A DNA stretch of 64,000 bases from positions 2,790,001 through 2,854,000 of the forward strand of contig NZ_JAAQTL010000001.1 in the NCBI RefSeq assembly GCF_011742875.1, given 5' to 3'. This DNA comes from Luteibacter yeojuensis (GTDB lineage: Bacteria > Pseudomonadota > Gammaproteobacteria > Xanthomonadales > Rhodanobacteraceae). Shown here one piece after another: positions 7,814-16,743 of the stretch. The translations under genes and the position numbers were made by a program. The notes beneath the pieces are model-generated. The model did no database searches, had not been told where the DNA came from, and saw only the letters and a program-made list of their open reading frames with translations. Each line of letters opens with the position of its first letter. Position 1 is the first letter of the stretch.

Positions 7814-10201
7814 ATGGAATACAGAACAGTGAAATCGAAGCAAGACCAAAGCCAGATCAAATGGATTTCCGACTTCATCTGGAACATTGCTGACGACCGC
7901 CTGCGCGACGTCTACGTGCGCGGCAAGTACCGTGACGTGATTCTGCCCTTCACTGTGCTGCGGCGGCTCGACGCCGTGCTCGAATCCACGAAAGACGAGG
8001 TGCTGAATCGTAAGAAGTTCCTGGACACCCACAAAGTTACCGAGCAGGACGGCGCGCTACGCATGGCGGCAGGCCAAGCCTTCTACAACGTCTCGGAGTT
8101 CACGCTGGCCAAGCTGAAAGCCAGCGCGGCAGGCCATCGCTTGCGCGATGACTTCATTGCGTACCTGGACGGCTTTTCGCCGAACGTGCAGGAAATCCTC
8201 ACCAAGTTCAACTTCCGCAACCAGATCCAGAAGCTGGTGGATTCGCACGTCCTTGGCTACCTGATCGACGATTTCCTCGACCCCGAGGTCAATCTCGCGC
8301 CGCTGCCAGTGAAGGATGCCGATGGCCGCATCAAGCTGCCCGCGCTCGACAACCACGGCATGGGCACGGTGTTCGAGGAGCTGATTCGCCGCTTCAATGA
8401 AGATAACAACGAAGAGGCAGGCGAACACTTCACCCCGCGCGATGTGGTGTGGCTCATGGCCAAACTTCTGTTCCTGCCGGTGGCCGACCGGATCGAGTCC
8501 AGCACCTATTCGCTCTACGACGGCTCCTGCGGCACCGGCGGCATGCTCACCGTGGCCGAGGAGGCACTACACGAACTGGCTGAGCAGCACGGCAAGGAAG
8601 TCTCGATCCACCTGTTCGGCCAGGAGATCAGCGACGAAACCTACGCCATCTGCAAGGCCGACCTGCTCTTGAAGGGCGAAGGCGCAGAAGCCGAGAACAT
8701 CGTCGGCGGCGCAGACAAATCCACCTTGTCCGCCGATCAGTTCCGCAGCCGCGAATTCGATTTCATGATCTCTAACCCGCCCTACGGGAAAAGTTGGAAG
8801 ACCGATCTGGAGCGCATGGGCGGCAAGAAGGAGTTCAACGACCCGCGCTTCATTGTCAGCCACGCGGACAACCCTGAGTTCAAGCTCCTCACCCGCTCCA
8901 GCGACGGGCAGCTTATGTTCCAAGTGAACAAGCTGCAAAAGATGAAGCACAACACGCCCTTAGGCAGCCGCATCGCGCTGGTGCATAACGGATCGGCGCT
9001 GTTCACCGGCGACGCGAGCCAGGGCGAGAGCAACATCCGCCGCTGGGTGCTGGAAAATGACTGGCTCGAAGCCATCATCGCCCTACCGCTCAACATCTTC
9101 TACAACACGGGCATCGCCACCTACATCTGGGTGCTGGCCAACAAGAAGGCCGAAGCGCGCCGTGGCAAGGTGCAGTTGATCGACGCATCTCAGTGGTTCC
9201 AGCCGCTGCGCCGAAACCTCGGCAAGAAGAACTGCGAACTCTCGGACGGAGACATCCAGCGAATCCTCGACCTCTACCTCGGCAAGGCACAGGAAACTGT
9301 CCAGTCCAGATGGTTCGACACCCAGGATTTCGGCTACTGGAAGATCACCGTCGAGCGCCCGCTGCGTCTGAAAAGCCAGCTCTCCGACGAGCGCATTGAG
9401 TCCCTGCGCTTTGCCTCCGGCGATGAGGCACTGCGCGCCGAGATCTACGCCACCCACGGCGAGGCGCTCTACAGCGAGTTCGCCAAGCATAAACCGGCCA
9501 TCGAGGCTTGGCTGAAAGGTGAGGACGAGAACGAAGACGACGACGGCGAACACAGCGGCGATGACGGTGAGGCCCCCGCCGCCCGTAATGCCGTGCCGGC
9601 AAAGCGCCGCAAGAAGTTGCTCGATGCATCGACGTGGCAGCGTGACAAGGGGCTAATGGAGGTGGCGCAACGGGCGCAGAAGACTCTGGGCATCGCCATG
9701 TTTGACGACCACAACGAATTCCGCGCCCGCTTCGATGCTGCTCTGAAGGCGCAGGGTGACAAGCTCGGCGCGTCGGAGAAGAAGGCCATCTACAAGGCGG
9801 TGAGCTGGCGCGACGAAACCGCACCGCCGGTTATCGCCAAGCGCAGCAAGCTCAAGGCAAGGGAATACTTCGAGCCTGGCTTCGATGGCGCATACCTGGA
9901 GACCGTGGGCAAAGATCGCTTCATGGTCGAATACGAACCCGACAGCGAGCTGCGCGACACCGAGCAGGTGCCAATGAAGGAGCCGGGCGGCATCGACGCC
10001 TTCTTCGCCCGCGAGGTGTTGCCGCACTCGCTGGACGCTTGGATTGCCACTGACAAGACGCAGATCGGCTACGAGATTTCCTTCGCCCGCTATTTCTACA
10101 CGCCCGCACCACTGCGCACACTGGCCGAGGTGCGCGCCGACATCCTCGCGCTGGAGCAGCAGAGCGAAGGCTTGCTGCACAAGATCGTGGGGGCGGCGTG
10201 A
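7814..10201 (+). CDS. hsdM: Type I restriction-modification system, methyltransferase subunit HsdM
   Basis: A 795-residue protein. The start at ATG 7814 is chosen because MEYRTVKSKQDQSQIKW is the usual family start; an in-frame ATG at 7769 would read through the tandem repeat. An N-terminal helical HsdM domain (residues about 1-190) precedes an N6-adenine methyltransferase domain. That domain has the SAM-binding motif DGSCGTGGML (about residue 237) and the catalytic motif NPPY in DFMISNPPYGKSW (about residue 320). A long C-terminal extension includes an acidic patch of E and D residues near 575-590. It forms the M2S methylase and, with HsdR, the restriction complex. It overlaps hsdS by one base. 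Confidence 0.95.
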   Translation: MEYRTVKSKQDQSQIKWISDFIWNIADDRLRDVYVRGKYRDVILPFTVLRRLDAVLESTKDEVLNRKKFLDTHKVTEQDGALRMAAGQAFYNVSEFTLAKLKASAAGHRLRDDFIAYLDGFSPNVQEILTKFNFRNQIQKLVDSHVLGYLIDDFLDPEVNLAPLPVKDADGRIKLPALDNHGMGTVFEELIRRFNEDNNEEAGEHFTPRDVVWLMAKLLFLPVADRIESSTYSLYDGSCGTGGMLTVAEEALHELAEQHGKEVSIHLFGQEISDETYAICKADLLLKGEGAEAENIVGGADKSTLSADQFRSREFDFMISNPPYGKSWKTDLERMGGKKEFNDPRFIVSHADNPEFKLLTRSSDGQLMFQVNKLQKMKHNTPLGSRIALVHNGSALFTGDASQGESNIRRWVLENDWLEAIIALPLNIFYNTGIATYIWVLANKKAEARRGKVQLIDASQWFQPLRRNLGKKNCELSDGDIQRILDLYLGKAQETVQSRWFDTQDFGYWKITVERPLRLKSQLSDERIESLRFASGDEALRAEIYATHGEALYSEFAKHKPAIEAWLKGEDENEDDDGEHSGDDGEAPAARNAVPAKRRKKLLDASTWQRDKGLMEVAQRAQKTLGIAMFDDHNEFRARFDAALKAQGDKLGASEKKAIYKAVSWRDETAPPVIAKRSKLKAREYFEPGFDGAYLETVGKDRFMVEYEPDSELRDTEQVPMKEPGGIDAFFAREVLPHSLDAWIATDKTQIGYEISFARYFYTPAPLRTLAEVRADILALEQQSEGLLHKIVGAA

Positions 10202-11565
10202 TGGCGGTGGCGGGCGCGTATCGGAACTATCGGTCATCAGGATTGCCCTGGGTTCCACGGCTGCCGGAAGATTGGCAGGTGCTTCGCAATGGCCGCCTTT
10301 TCGCTCATCGCGTCGAAACGGGCTTCCCCGATCTCCCCATTCTGGAAGTGTCGCTGCGCACTGGCGTGCGTGTGCGTGACATGGAAAACCTGAAGCGCAA
10401 GCAGGTAATGAGCCAGAAGGAGAAGTACAAACGCGCAGCCAAGGGCGACATTGCCTACAACATGATGCGGATGTGGCAAGGCGCGGTCGGCCCTGCACCA
10501 GTCGATGGGCTGGTCAGCCCGGCCTATGTCGTGGTGAAACCCTACGACGAGGCCAACAGCAGCTACTACAGCTACCTGTTCCGCACGGCGGCGTATATGC
10601 AGGAGGTCAACAAGTTCTCGCGCGGCATCGTTGCCGACCGCAACCGGCTGTATTGGGAATCCTTTAAGCAGATGCCCTCGCTTGTACCCCCACGCCCCGA
10701 GCAAGACCAGATCGTCGCCTACCTCCGCGCGCAGGACGCGCACATCGCTCGCTTCATCAAGAACAAGCGTGATCTGATCAAGCTGCTCACCGAACAAAAG
10801 CTGCGCATCATCGACCACGCCGTCACACGTGGCCTCGACGCTACCGTTACGCTGAAGCCTTCCGGCATCGAGTGGCTCAGCGAGGTGCCGGAGCATTGGG
10901 AAGTCGTGCATATCGGCTCCGCAGTCCAGATCGTCAACGGCTATCCGTTCGACAGTGGGTTATTTGACGCATTCGTAGGACATCCGCTAGTGCGTATTCG
11001 TGACCTCAATCGTACTCACACCGAAGTCCGGCTCAATGGGCCTGAAGTGCCAGAAGCGGTAATCAACACCGGCGATCTCATCGTCGGAATGGACGGCGAT
11101 TTCAATGTGGCACGTTGGCGGGGCGAGCGAGCATTGCTAAACCAGCGGATGTGTTGCCTACGTCCGCGTAAGCAAATCACCACTGAGTACTTGGCGCTGA
11201 TCATTCCGAAGGCGCTCAAGTTCATTAACGACCTAACGCTATCCACGACGGTGAAACATCTTTCGTCAGGCGATGTAAAGCGACTTCGTTTCCCTATTCC
11301 TGACGAGACTGAGCAGCTGCAAATCGTAGCGCACGTTCAGGCTGAAACGGCTCCAATAAACGACGCCATCACCCGCGCCGAAGAAGAAATCAAACTGATT
11401 CGGGAATACCGCGACCGCCTGATTGTCGATGTGGTCACGGGCCAGGTGGACGTGCGAGGCTCGCAACCCAGCCCGGACGACGTGGTGGACGACACGGCGC
11501 TGGCCGCACTGAGCGATGACCCTGAAGATGTGACAGAAGTTGGGGATGACGATGGCGAATACTGA
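10201..11565 (+). CDS. hsdS: Type I restriction-modification system, specificity subunit HsdS
   Basis: A 454-residue protein in two halves. Each half is a target recognition domain followed by a conserved helical spacer. The first TRD ends near PPRPEQDQIVAYLRAQ and the second near PDETEQLQIVAHVQAET. These are the internal-repeat positions typical of HsdS, and IRELT/IREYRDRLI-like helices follow each. The start is taken as ATG 10201, overlapping the hsdM stop; GTG 10198 immediately before it is equally possible. Base composition of the second TRD (about 10,930-11,310) is clearly more AT-rich than the surroundings, as expected for exchangeable TRDs. The recognised DNA sequence cannot be read from the protein. 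Confidence 0.93.
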   Translation: MAVAGAYRNYRSSGLPWVPRLPEDWQVLRNGRLFAHRVETGFPDLPILEVSLRTGVRVRDMENLKRKQVMSQKEKYKRAAKGDIAYNMMRMWQGAVGPAPVDGLVSPAYVVVKPYDEANSSYYSYLFRTAAYMQEVNKFSRGIVADRNRLYWESFKQMPSLVPPRPEQDQIVAYLRAQDAHIARFIKNKRDLIKLLTEQKLRIIDHAVTRGLDATVTLKPSGIEWLSEVPEHWEVVHIGSAVQIVNGYPFDSGLFDAFVGHPLVRIRDLNRTHTEVRLNGPEVPEAVINTGDLIVGMDGDFNVARWRGERALLNQRMCCLRPRKQITTEYLALIIPKALKFINDLTLSTTVKHLSSGDVKRLRFPIPDETEQLQIVAHVQAETAPINDAITRAEEEIKLIREYRDRLIVDVVTGQVDVRGSQPSPDDVVDDTALAALSDDPEDVTEVGDDDGEY

Positions 11566-14500
11566 CATCAGTGAGCGCTGGTTCGAGGCGCGCGTGGTAC
11601 GCGGTTTGACAGGCGTGCCGCAGCCTGAGTACGGCCAAGAGCTGGCTCCGACGGATTTTGCAGCAACCCACAACGGCTACGTTCAAGGCAAGCCCACCGA
11701 CTACAACCGCGACGTAGCGCTGGATGTGGCGCAGTTACTGGCTTTCTTGCAGGCCACCCAGCCCAAGGCTGTGGACACGCTGGATCTGGCGGTGGAAGGC
11801 ATCAAGCGGACCCAGTTCCTTCACCGACTGCAGGGCGAGATCACCAAGCGCGGCGTCGTGGACGTTCTACGCAAGGGTGTGAGCCACGGGCCCGTACACG
11901 TCGATCTCTATAAGCTGCTGCCCACGCCGGGCAATGCCGCCGCAGCGGACGCCTTCGGCAAGAACATCTTCAGCGTCACCCGGCAAGTTCGCTACAGCAA
12001 CGATTCCGGCAACGAGCTGGACTTGGCCATCTTCATCAACGGTCTGCCGGTGCTGACCTTCGAGTTGAAGAACTCGCTAACCAAGCAAACCCTGGCCGAC
12101 GCCATCGTCCAGTACCAGACCACGCGCAGCCCACAGGAGCTGCTGTTCCAGTTGGGTCGTTGTGTGGCGCACATCGCAGTCGATGACGCCGAGGTCGCGT
12201 TCTGTACTGAGCTGAAGGGCAAGGCCTCGTGGTTCCTACCGTTCAATCAGGGCTGGAACAGCGGCGCGGGCAATCCGCCCAACCCGAATGGCCTGAAAAC
12301 CGACTATTTGTGGAAGTCGGTTCTAACGCGCGAGTCGCTGGCCAACATCATCGAGAGCTACGCGCAGGTGGTGGAGGAAGAAGAAGCAGACGCCAGCGGC
12401 AAGAAGCGCAAGAAGCGCAAGCAGATCTTCCCGCGCTTCCATCAGTTGCGCACGGTGCGTGCGCTGCTGCGCCGCGCCCATACGGATGGGGTGGGCAGGC
12501 GCTATCTGATCCAGCATTCGGCAGGCAGCGGCAAGAGCAACACGATTGCCTGGCTGGCGCACCAGTTGGTGGAGCTGCGCCGCAAGGACGACCCGTTGAC
12601 GGCGCAGTTCGACTCCATCGTCGTTATCACCGACCGGCGCGCGCTGGACACACAGATTGCCCGCACCATCAAGGGTTACGACCACGTGGCGGCGATCTTC
12701 GGCCACTCCGACAACGCGCAGGAGTTGCGTGAGTACCTGCGCCGGGGCAAGAAGATCATCGTCACCACGGTGCAGAAATTCCCGTTCATCCTCGATGAGC
12801 TGGGCGACCTATCCGGCAAGAGCTTCGCGCTGTTGATCGACGAAGCGCATTCCAGCCAAGGCGGCAAGACCACGGCGCGGATGCACGAAGCCCTTGGCGG
12901 CAAGGCGGCGGAGGAGGAGTTCGAGGAGGACAGCACCCAAGATGCGGTCAATACCGAAATCGAAATGCGCATCGCCTCGCGCAAGCTTCTGGCCAACGCC
13001 AGCTACTTCGCGTTCACTGCCACACCCAAGAACAAGACGCTGGAGTTGTTCGGCGAGAAGACCCTGGTCGGCGACAAGGTGCAGTTCCGCTCGCCCGAAG
13101 AACTGACCTACACTACCAAGCAGGCCATCCAGGAGAAGTTCATCCTCGACGTAGTGGAGAACTACACCACCTACGACAGCTTCTACCAAGTGGCCAAGAC
13201 GGTGGCGGACGATCCGGAATTCGACAAGGTGAAGGCGCTGAAGAAAATTCGCCATTACGTCGAATCGCACGACAAGGCCATCCGCCGCAAGGCCGAGATC
13301 ATGGTCGATCACTTCATCGCGCAGGTGGCGGGCAAGCAGAAGGTCGGCGGCAAGGCGCGGGCGATGATCGTGTGCAACGGCATCGCGCGAGCCATTGACT
13401 ACTGGCGCGAGGTGTCGGACTACCTCACCCAGATCAAAAGCCCGTACAAGGCCATCGTGGCATACTCGGGCGACTTCCAGATTGGCGGGCAGAAGAAGAC
13501 CGAGGCCGATCTCAACGGGTTTCCAAGCAAGGACATTCCGGGCAGTCTTAAGCAAGACCCCTATCGATTCCTGATCGTTGCCAACAAGTTCGTTACCGGC
13601 TTCGACGAACCCCTGCTGCATACGATGTACGTGGACAAGCCGCTGGCGGGCGTGCTGGCGGTGCAGACCCTGTCACGCCTGAACCGGGCGCATCCGCAGA
13701 AGCACGACACCTTCGTGCTCGACTTCGCCGACAACGCCGAGGCGGTGAAGGCGGCGTTCCAGGACTACTACCGCGCCACCATACAGACCGGCGAAACCGA
13801 CGCCAACAAGCTGCACGACCTGAAAGCTGAACTCGACGGACAGCAGGTCTACAGCTGGCAGCAAGTGGAAGACTTGGTGGCGCTGTACTTGAGCGGCGCT
13901 GACCGGGACAAACTCGATCCGATCCTCGATGCCTGCGTGGTCGAATACACCGACAAGCTCGGCGAGGACGATCAGGTCAAGTTCAAGGGCAAAGCCAAGG
14001 CCTTCGTGCGCAGCTACGGTTTCCTCGCCGCAATCCTGAGTTACGGTCACCCGACGTGGGAGAAGCTGTCGATCTTCCTGAACTTCCTCATTCCCAAGCT
14101 ACCCGCGCCCAAGGAGGAGGATCTCTCCAAGGGTGTGCTGGAGACCATCGACATGGACAGCTACCGGGTTGAGGCCAAAGCAGCGCTGGAGATGGCTATG
14201 GACGATGCCGACGCCGCCGTCGAGCCATTGCCACCCGGTGGTGGAGGCGGCAAAGGCGAAGCCGACATCGACAGGCTCTCTGCGATCATCAAGACCTTCA
14301 ACGACCTCTTCGGCAACATCGAGTGGAAGGACGAAGATAAGATCCGCAAGGTCATCGCCGAGGAAATCCCGGCGCGGGTGGCACAGGACAAGGCCTACCA
14401 GAACGCGCGGGCAAACTCCGATAAGCAAAACGCCAAGCTGGAGCACGACAAGGCACTCAACCGCGTGGTCCTGGAGCTGCTGTCCGACCACACCGAATTG

Positions 14501-14626
14501 TTCAGGCAGTTCAGCGACAACCCCAACTTCAAACGTTGGCTAACAGATATGGTCTTCGACGTCACTTACCAGCCTGGCATCACTCCATCTGGTCGCGCCC
14601 CCGACGAGTCGAGTAAGTCTCTTTAG
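11552..14626 (+). CDS. hsdR: Type I restriction-modification system, endonuclease/translocase subunit HsdR
   Basis: About 1024 residues from ATG 11552 (TTG 11540 and ATG 11546 are also in frame), overlapping the end of hsdS. The N-terminal nuclease domain shows the PD-(D/E)xK pattern (ELDLAIFINGLPVLTFELKNSL). The SF2 helicase motor follows: Walker A HSAGSGKSNT (about residue 325), motif II LLIDEAHSSQ (about 430), motif III FTATPKNKTLELFG, and a second RecA domain with VTGFDEP and LSRLNR. All key motifs are intact, so the system looks active. It translocates and cleaves unmethylated foreign DNA with HsdM and HsdS. Confidence 0.95.
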   Translation: MANTDISERWFEARVVRGLTGVPQPEYGQELAPTDFAATHNGYVQGKPTDYNRDVALDVAQLLAFLQATQPKAVDTLDLAVEGIKRTQFLHRLQGEITKRGVVDVLRKGVSHGPVHVDLYKLLPTPGNAAAADAFGKNIFSVTRQVRYSNDSGNELDLAIFINGLPVLTFELKNSLTKQTLADAIVQYQTTRSPQELLFQLGRCVAHIAVDDAEVAFCTELKGKASWFLPFNQGWNSGAGNPPNPNGLKTDYLWKSVLTRESLANIIESYAQVVEEEEADASGKKRKKRKQIFPRFHQLRTVRALLRRAHTDGVGRRYLIQHSAGSGKSNTIAWLAHQLVELRRKDDPLTAQFDSIVVITDRRALDTQIARTIKGYDHVAAIFGHSDNAQELREYLRRGKKIIVTTVQKFPFILDELGDLSGKSFALLIDEAHSSQGGKTTARMHEALGGKAAEEEFEEDSTQDAVNTEIEMRIASRKLLANASYFAFTATPKNKTLELFGEKTLVGDKVQFRSPEELTYTTKQAIQEKFILDVVENYTTYDSFYQVAKTVADDPEFDKVKALKKIRHYVESHDKAIRRKAEIMVDHFIAQVAGKQKVGGKARAMIVCNGIARAIDYWREVSDYLTQIKSPYKAIVAYSGDFQIGGQKKTEADLNGFPSKDIPGSLKQDPYRFLIVANKFVTGFDEPLLHTMYVDKPLAGVLAVQTLSRLNRAHPQKHDTFVLDFADNAEAVKAAFQDYYRATIQTGETDANKLHDLKAELDGQQVYSWQQVEDLVALYLSGADRDKLDPILDACVVEYTDKLGEDDQVKFKGKAKAFVRSYGFLAAILSYGHPTWEKLSIFLNFLIPKLPAPKEEDLSKGVLETIDMDSYRVEAKAALEMAMDDADAAVEPLPPGGGGGKGEADIDRLSAIIKTFNDLFGNIEWKDEDKIRKVIAEEIPARVAQDKAYQNARANSDKQNAKLEHDKALNRVVLELLSDHTELFRQFSDNPNFKRWLTDMVFDVTYQPGITPSGRAPDESSKSL

Positions 14627-14705
14627 GCAGTGGTTGACGAGTTCAGTGCGTCCATTACGGGGTGGAGTCGGCGCGCCTGATGATGGGGGGGCCACTTTTC
14701 CCTCG

Positions 14706-14811
14706 ATTGAAGTAATCACGCGCGAGACAGGCTTTGGCGACCGCGAAAGGATGCGCCAGGTGTTCTCTCGTGCTTCTGGTCAGCGACCCTGTCAAAGTCG
14801 CCTGGGGCGTG
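14706..14811 (+). pseudogene. Fragment of an AraC-family regulator (C-terminal HTH remnant)
   Basis: A 35-codon stretch reads IEVITRETGFGDRERMRQVF...GQRP, resembling the second helix-turn-helix of GlxA-type AraC regulators (typically GFGD.E.MR.AF.R..G..P). No start, DNA-binding first helix or effector domain lies upstream; hsdR ends 80 bases before. It is read as a decayed leftover. The match is short and could be coincidental. Confidence 0.45.
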
Positions 14812-14981
14812 ACGACTGTATCGCCCGCGAAAGCGATAATCAGGGCAACTCTGGGTCGCAGTAGCGAGTGGCGCACCCGGAAGTCCAGTAGGCGGCACAC
14901 CTCGTGCTTAATGCCTTTATGTCGTATCCGCCTGGTCAGGCGCAGCACTGATACCAATCAATGCGGAACCGAGCTCGTGCA

Positions 14982-15131
14982 CAACATGGGGTAGTCCGTA
15001 AGGCCAGAGACCCCGCCTCTAAACAACGTAGCACGGTGATGCGCATTCAACGGCACACCGATACGCATCCGCTCAGACAGATCCGGATTAGCGATAAATG
15101 GCCGCCCGAAGGCGATGGGTTCAGCCCAGCC
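14982..15131 (-). pseudogene. Fragment of an old-yellow-enzyme (NADH:flavin oxidoreductase) gene
   Basis: The minus-strand reading AFGRPFIANPDLSERMRIG...LTDYP matches the very conserved C-terminal end of OYE/N-ethylmaleimide-reductase proteins (FGRPFIANPDLV.RL..G.PLN...TFYGG...GYTDYP). Only the last ~50 codons remain and the upstream (TIM-barrel) part is missing. It lies directly beyond the truncated partner of the AbiEi-like gene, so a deletion or insertion junction probably joins them at about 15,131-15,190. Confidence 0.75.
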
Positions 15132-15187
15132 GGCACCCGACGTCACGCCGCTTTGAATAGCGGAACGGTTTGGAGTCCAGGGGTGGG

Positions 15188-15229
15188 TCAGTTCAAAATC
15201 CAGTCGGCAAATTCCGTGAAATTGTGCAT
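15188..15229 (-). pseudogene. 13-codon stump of a translationally coupled gene, probably the AbiEii-type toxin
   Basis: The upstream gene stops at TGA 15231-15229 and an ATG begins at 15229 (TGATG, one-base overlap). It encodes MHNFTEFADWILN, then a stop. Such a tight overlap is how AbiEi antitoxin and AbiEii nucleotidyltransferase toxin genes are usually arranged. The stump therefore looks like the N-terminus of a lost toxin. Homology over 13 residues cannot be proven by eye. Confidence 0.4.
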
Positions 15230-16218
15230 CACCGCCACAACTTCGTCTCCAGTTCATCTATTGCCATCAGCACGCGTTCGTCATCGCTGCCGTTCATGCT
15301 CAAGATGAGCGAAAGAGGGTCGACTGTTTTCGTATCGCCGCCCAGCGTGGGCGGATAGCTCCAGACCTGGACCGCTTCCTGGGCGTCACCTGCATAAAGC
15401 ACCGGTGGTTGGTTTCGCTGGATCTCGACCCAGTGCATCTGGCTGACGGCCCAGATGTGATGCTTCGGTTCGGCAAGCATGGTTAGGTGGGACAGGGCAT
15501 CTACGCCGGCGAGCCGCATGACGGGGTGACCGGCCTTGATCTCAGGTCGGCGGGGATGCTCGGTCCTGAGGACAGGGCTTCGCATGAGAGGCTTGGCCCG
15601 CTTCCATGTATCGGCTCGGCTCGCCGTCAGTGCAATGACTTTGGTGCGTGTTTGGCGCCTCTGTTCAACCAGTCCATGCGCCACGAGATCGCGCACCGCG
15701 CGCGTCGCCGTCATGCCGGTATACCCGATCTTCGCGGCGAGAGCCGAAGCCACGACGGGACTCCGCATATCATCCAGCAGCATGGTGATGAGAATGGCCT
15801 GCGCAGACGGGCTTATCAGATCGCTGGGGTCGGACAGGGCCGTCGCAAATTGCTCACGCAGCGCCAGCCCGAGGGTGGGCGCAAAAAGCTGGCTCCCCGG
15901 CACGACAAACTCAATGCCCGCTTCGATCATTCTCTGACGTTCGTAGGACTGGATGCTCGGAAGCACATAGAGCACGGGCAGGCCGGTCTTCGTCGCCAGG
16001 ATGTGCAACATCTTCTTGGTTTCACCGCCGGTGCCGTCTTTCGGCGCGATGGCCAACAGCACCTCCCGGCGGGCAACACGTAGCTCGTACAGATCAAATC
16101 TGGTCAGGTAATGAGGGAGTCCGTTGCGGAGCTCCAGGCTCAGCGGATGCATGAGACCGACGGCCCCTGGAAGGATGGCCTGCAGGTACTCCACGGTTTT
16201 CTGCGCCAGCGGGTTCAT
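15229..16218 (-). CDS. AbiEi-like winged-helix antitoxin/transcriptional regulator (orphan)
   Basis: A 329-residue protein. Residues about 1-120 form a domain with IAPKDGTGGETKKML and LYVLPSIQSYERQRMIEAG. Next comes a winged HTH (about 138-200: SPVVASALAAKIGYTGMTATRAVRDLVAHGLVEQ). A C-terminal domain has AGVDALSHLTML and HHIWAVSQMHW. The wHTH plus C-terminal layout and the coupled downstream stump suggest the antitoxin of an AbiE (type IV) toxin-antitoxin pair that has lost its toxin. A MarR-like regulator is the alternative. The promoter carries a strong inverted repeat with extra half-sites, as expected for an autorepressor. Confidence 0.55.
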   Translation of the reverse strand: MNPLAQKTVEYLQAILPGAVGLMHPLSLELRNGLPHYLTRFDLYELRVARREVLLAIAPKDGTGGETKKMLHILATKTGLPVLYVLPSIQSYERQRMIEAGIEFVVPGSQLFAPTLGLALREQFATALSDPSDLISPSAQAILITMLLDDMRSPVVASALAAKIGYTGMTATRAVRDLVAHGLVEQRRQTRTKVIALTASRADTWKRAKPLMRSPVLRTEHPRRPEIKAGHPVMRLAGVDALSHLTMLAEPKHHIWAVSQMHWVEIQRNQPPVLYAGDAQEAVQVWSYPPTLGGDTKTVDPLSLILSMNGSDDERVLMAIDELETKLWR

Positions 16219-16229
16219 GGAGTCTTCTC

Positions 16230-16286
16230 TAACATCATGGCGCTACGTTAACATGATAGATGTTAACGTGCATATTTTATGTTAAC
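16230..16286. promoter_or_regulatory. Probable autoregulatory operator of the AbiEi-like gene
   Basis: A perfect inverted repeat has 10-bp arms, ACGTTAACAT (16245-16254) and ATGTTAACGT (16260-16269), around GATAG. Extra half-sites are TAACAT at 16230-16235 and ATGTTAAC at 16279-16286. The cluster begins 12 bases upstream of the start codon (16218, minus strand) in a locally AT-rich stretch. Four copies of the same half-site in 57 bases imply cooperative binding of a dimeric regulator, most simply the adjacent wHTH protein. Confidence 0.7.
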
Positions 16287-16425
16287 TATATGATTTTCGA
16301 TGAAATTACGTCTGAGGGGGACTTAATTTGCCCCTTTTCCCGAGGATTCCGGCTAGCCCTCTACGAAATTCGGCATTGCGATATATCGCCGTTTTACACT
16401 CTCGCGCCCTCGCTCGTGAATGCTG

Positions 16426-16590
16426 CATGGCTTCCTTGAGACCTCGCCGGATAAGCCAGGCATTGACGGGGTAACTCGTCGCGAAGTCGGCCACCATCGC
16501 CCATTGCATGGCGAACCAGAGCTGGATGTGACTCCGTCAACTCGGCGATGACGTCACCGCGCGTGCATTCGCTGCCGCAGTGCAAGCAGC
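16426..16590 (-). pseudogene. Frameshifted fragment of a DUF4396 membrane protein gene
   Basis: Two minus-strand frames together give CLHCGSECTRGDVIAE (16,588-16,541), then, after a shift near 16,515-16,545, LWFAMQWAMVADFATSYPVN and AWLIRRGLKEAM. This matches the conserved C-terminal half of DUF4396 proteins (HCG..C..GD...E, then FATSYP.N.WLI..G.KE.M). The N-terminus is not recognisable. It is broken and therefore annotated as a remnant. The stretch from 16,290 to 16,743 holds no intact gene. Confidence 0.65.
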
Positions 16591-16743
16591 CCCTGGTCAC
16601 ACTGGTCCACCGCGGTTGATCGTCGAGGCGGTGTCTGATCCGCAGCCCGCCCCATCGCACCCATTAACGCCCTTGATGCCATCACCGGGGCCCCACTCAT
16701 TTGCGAAGCATCCGGTGGCCCGCGACTACCATGGATGGCTTTC

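Noticed and set aside
14655..14957. 100-codon minus-strand ORF after hsdR
   Set aside because: No recognisable fold or ribosome-binding site; it overlaps the AraC-like scrap in the other strand.
7617..16743. Integrative element with att sites at the tRNA
   Set aside because: No second copy of the tRNA 3' end, integrase or transposase was noticed in the interval.
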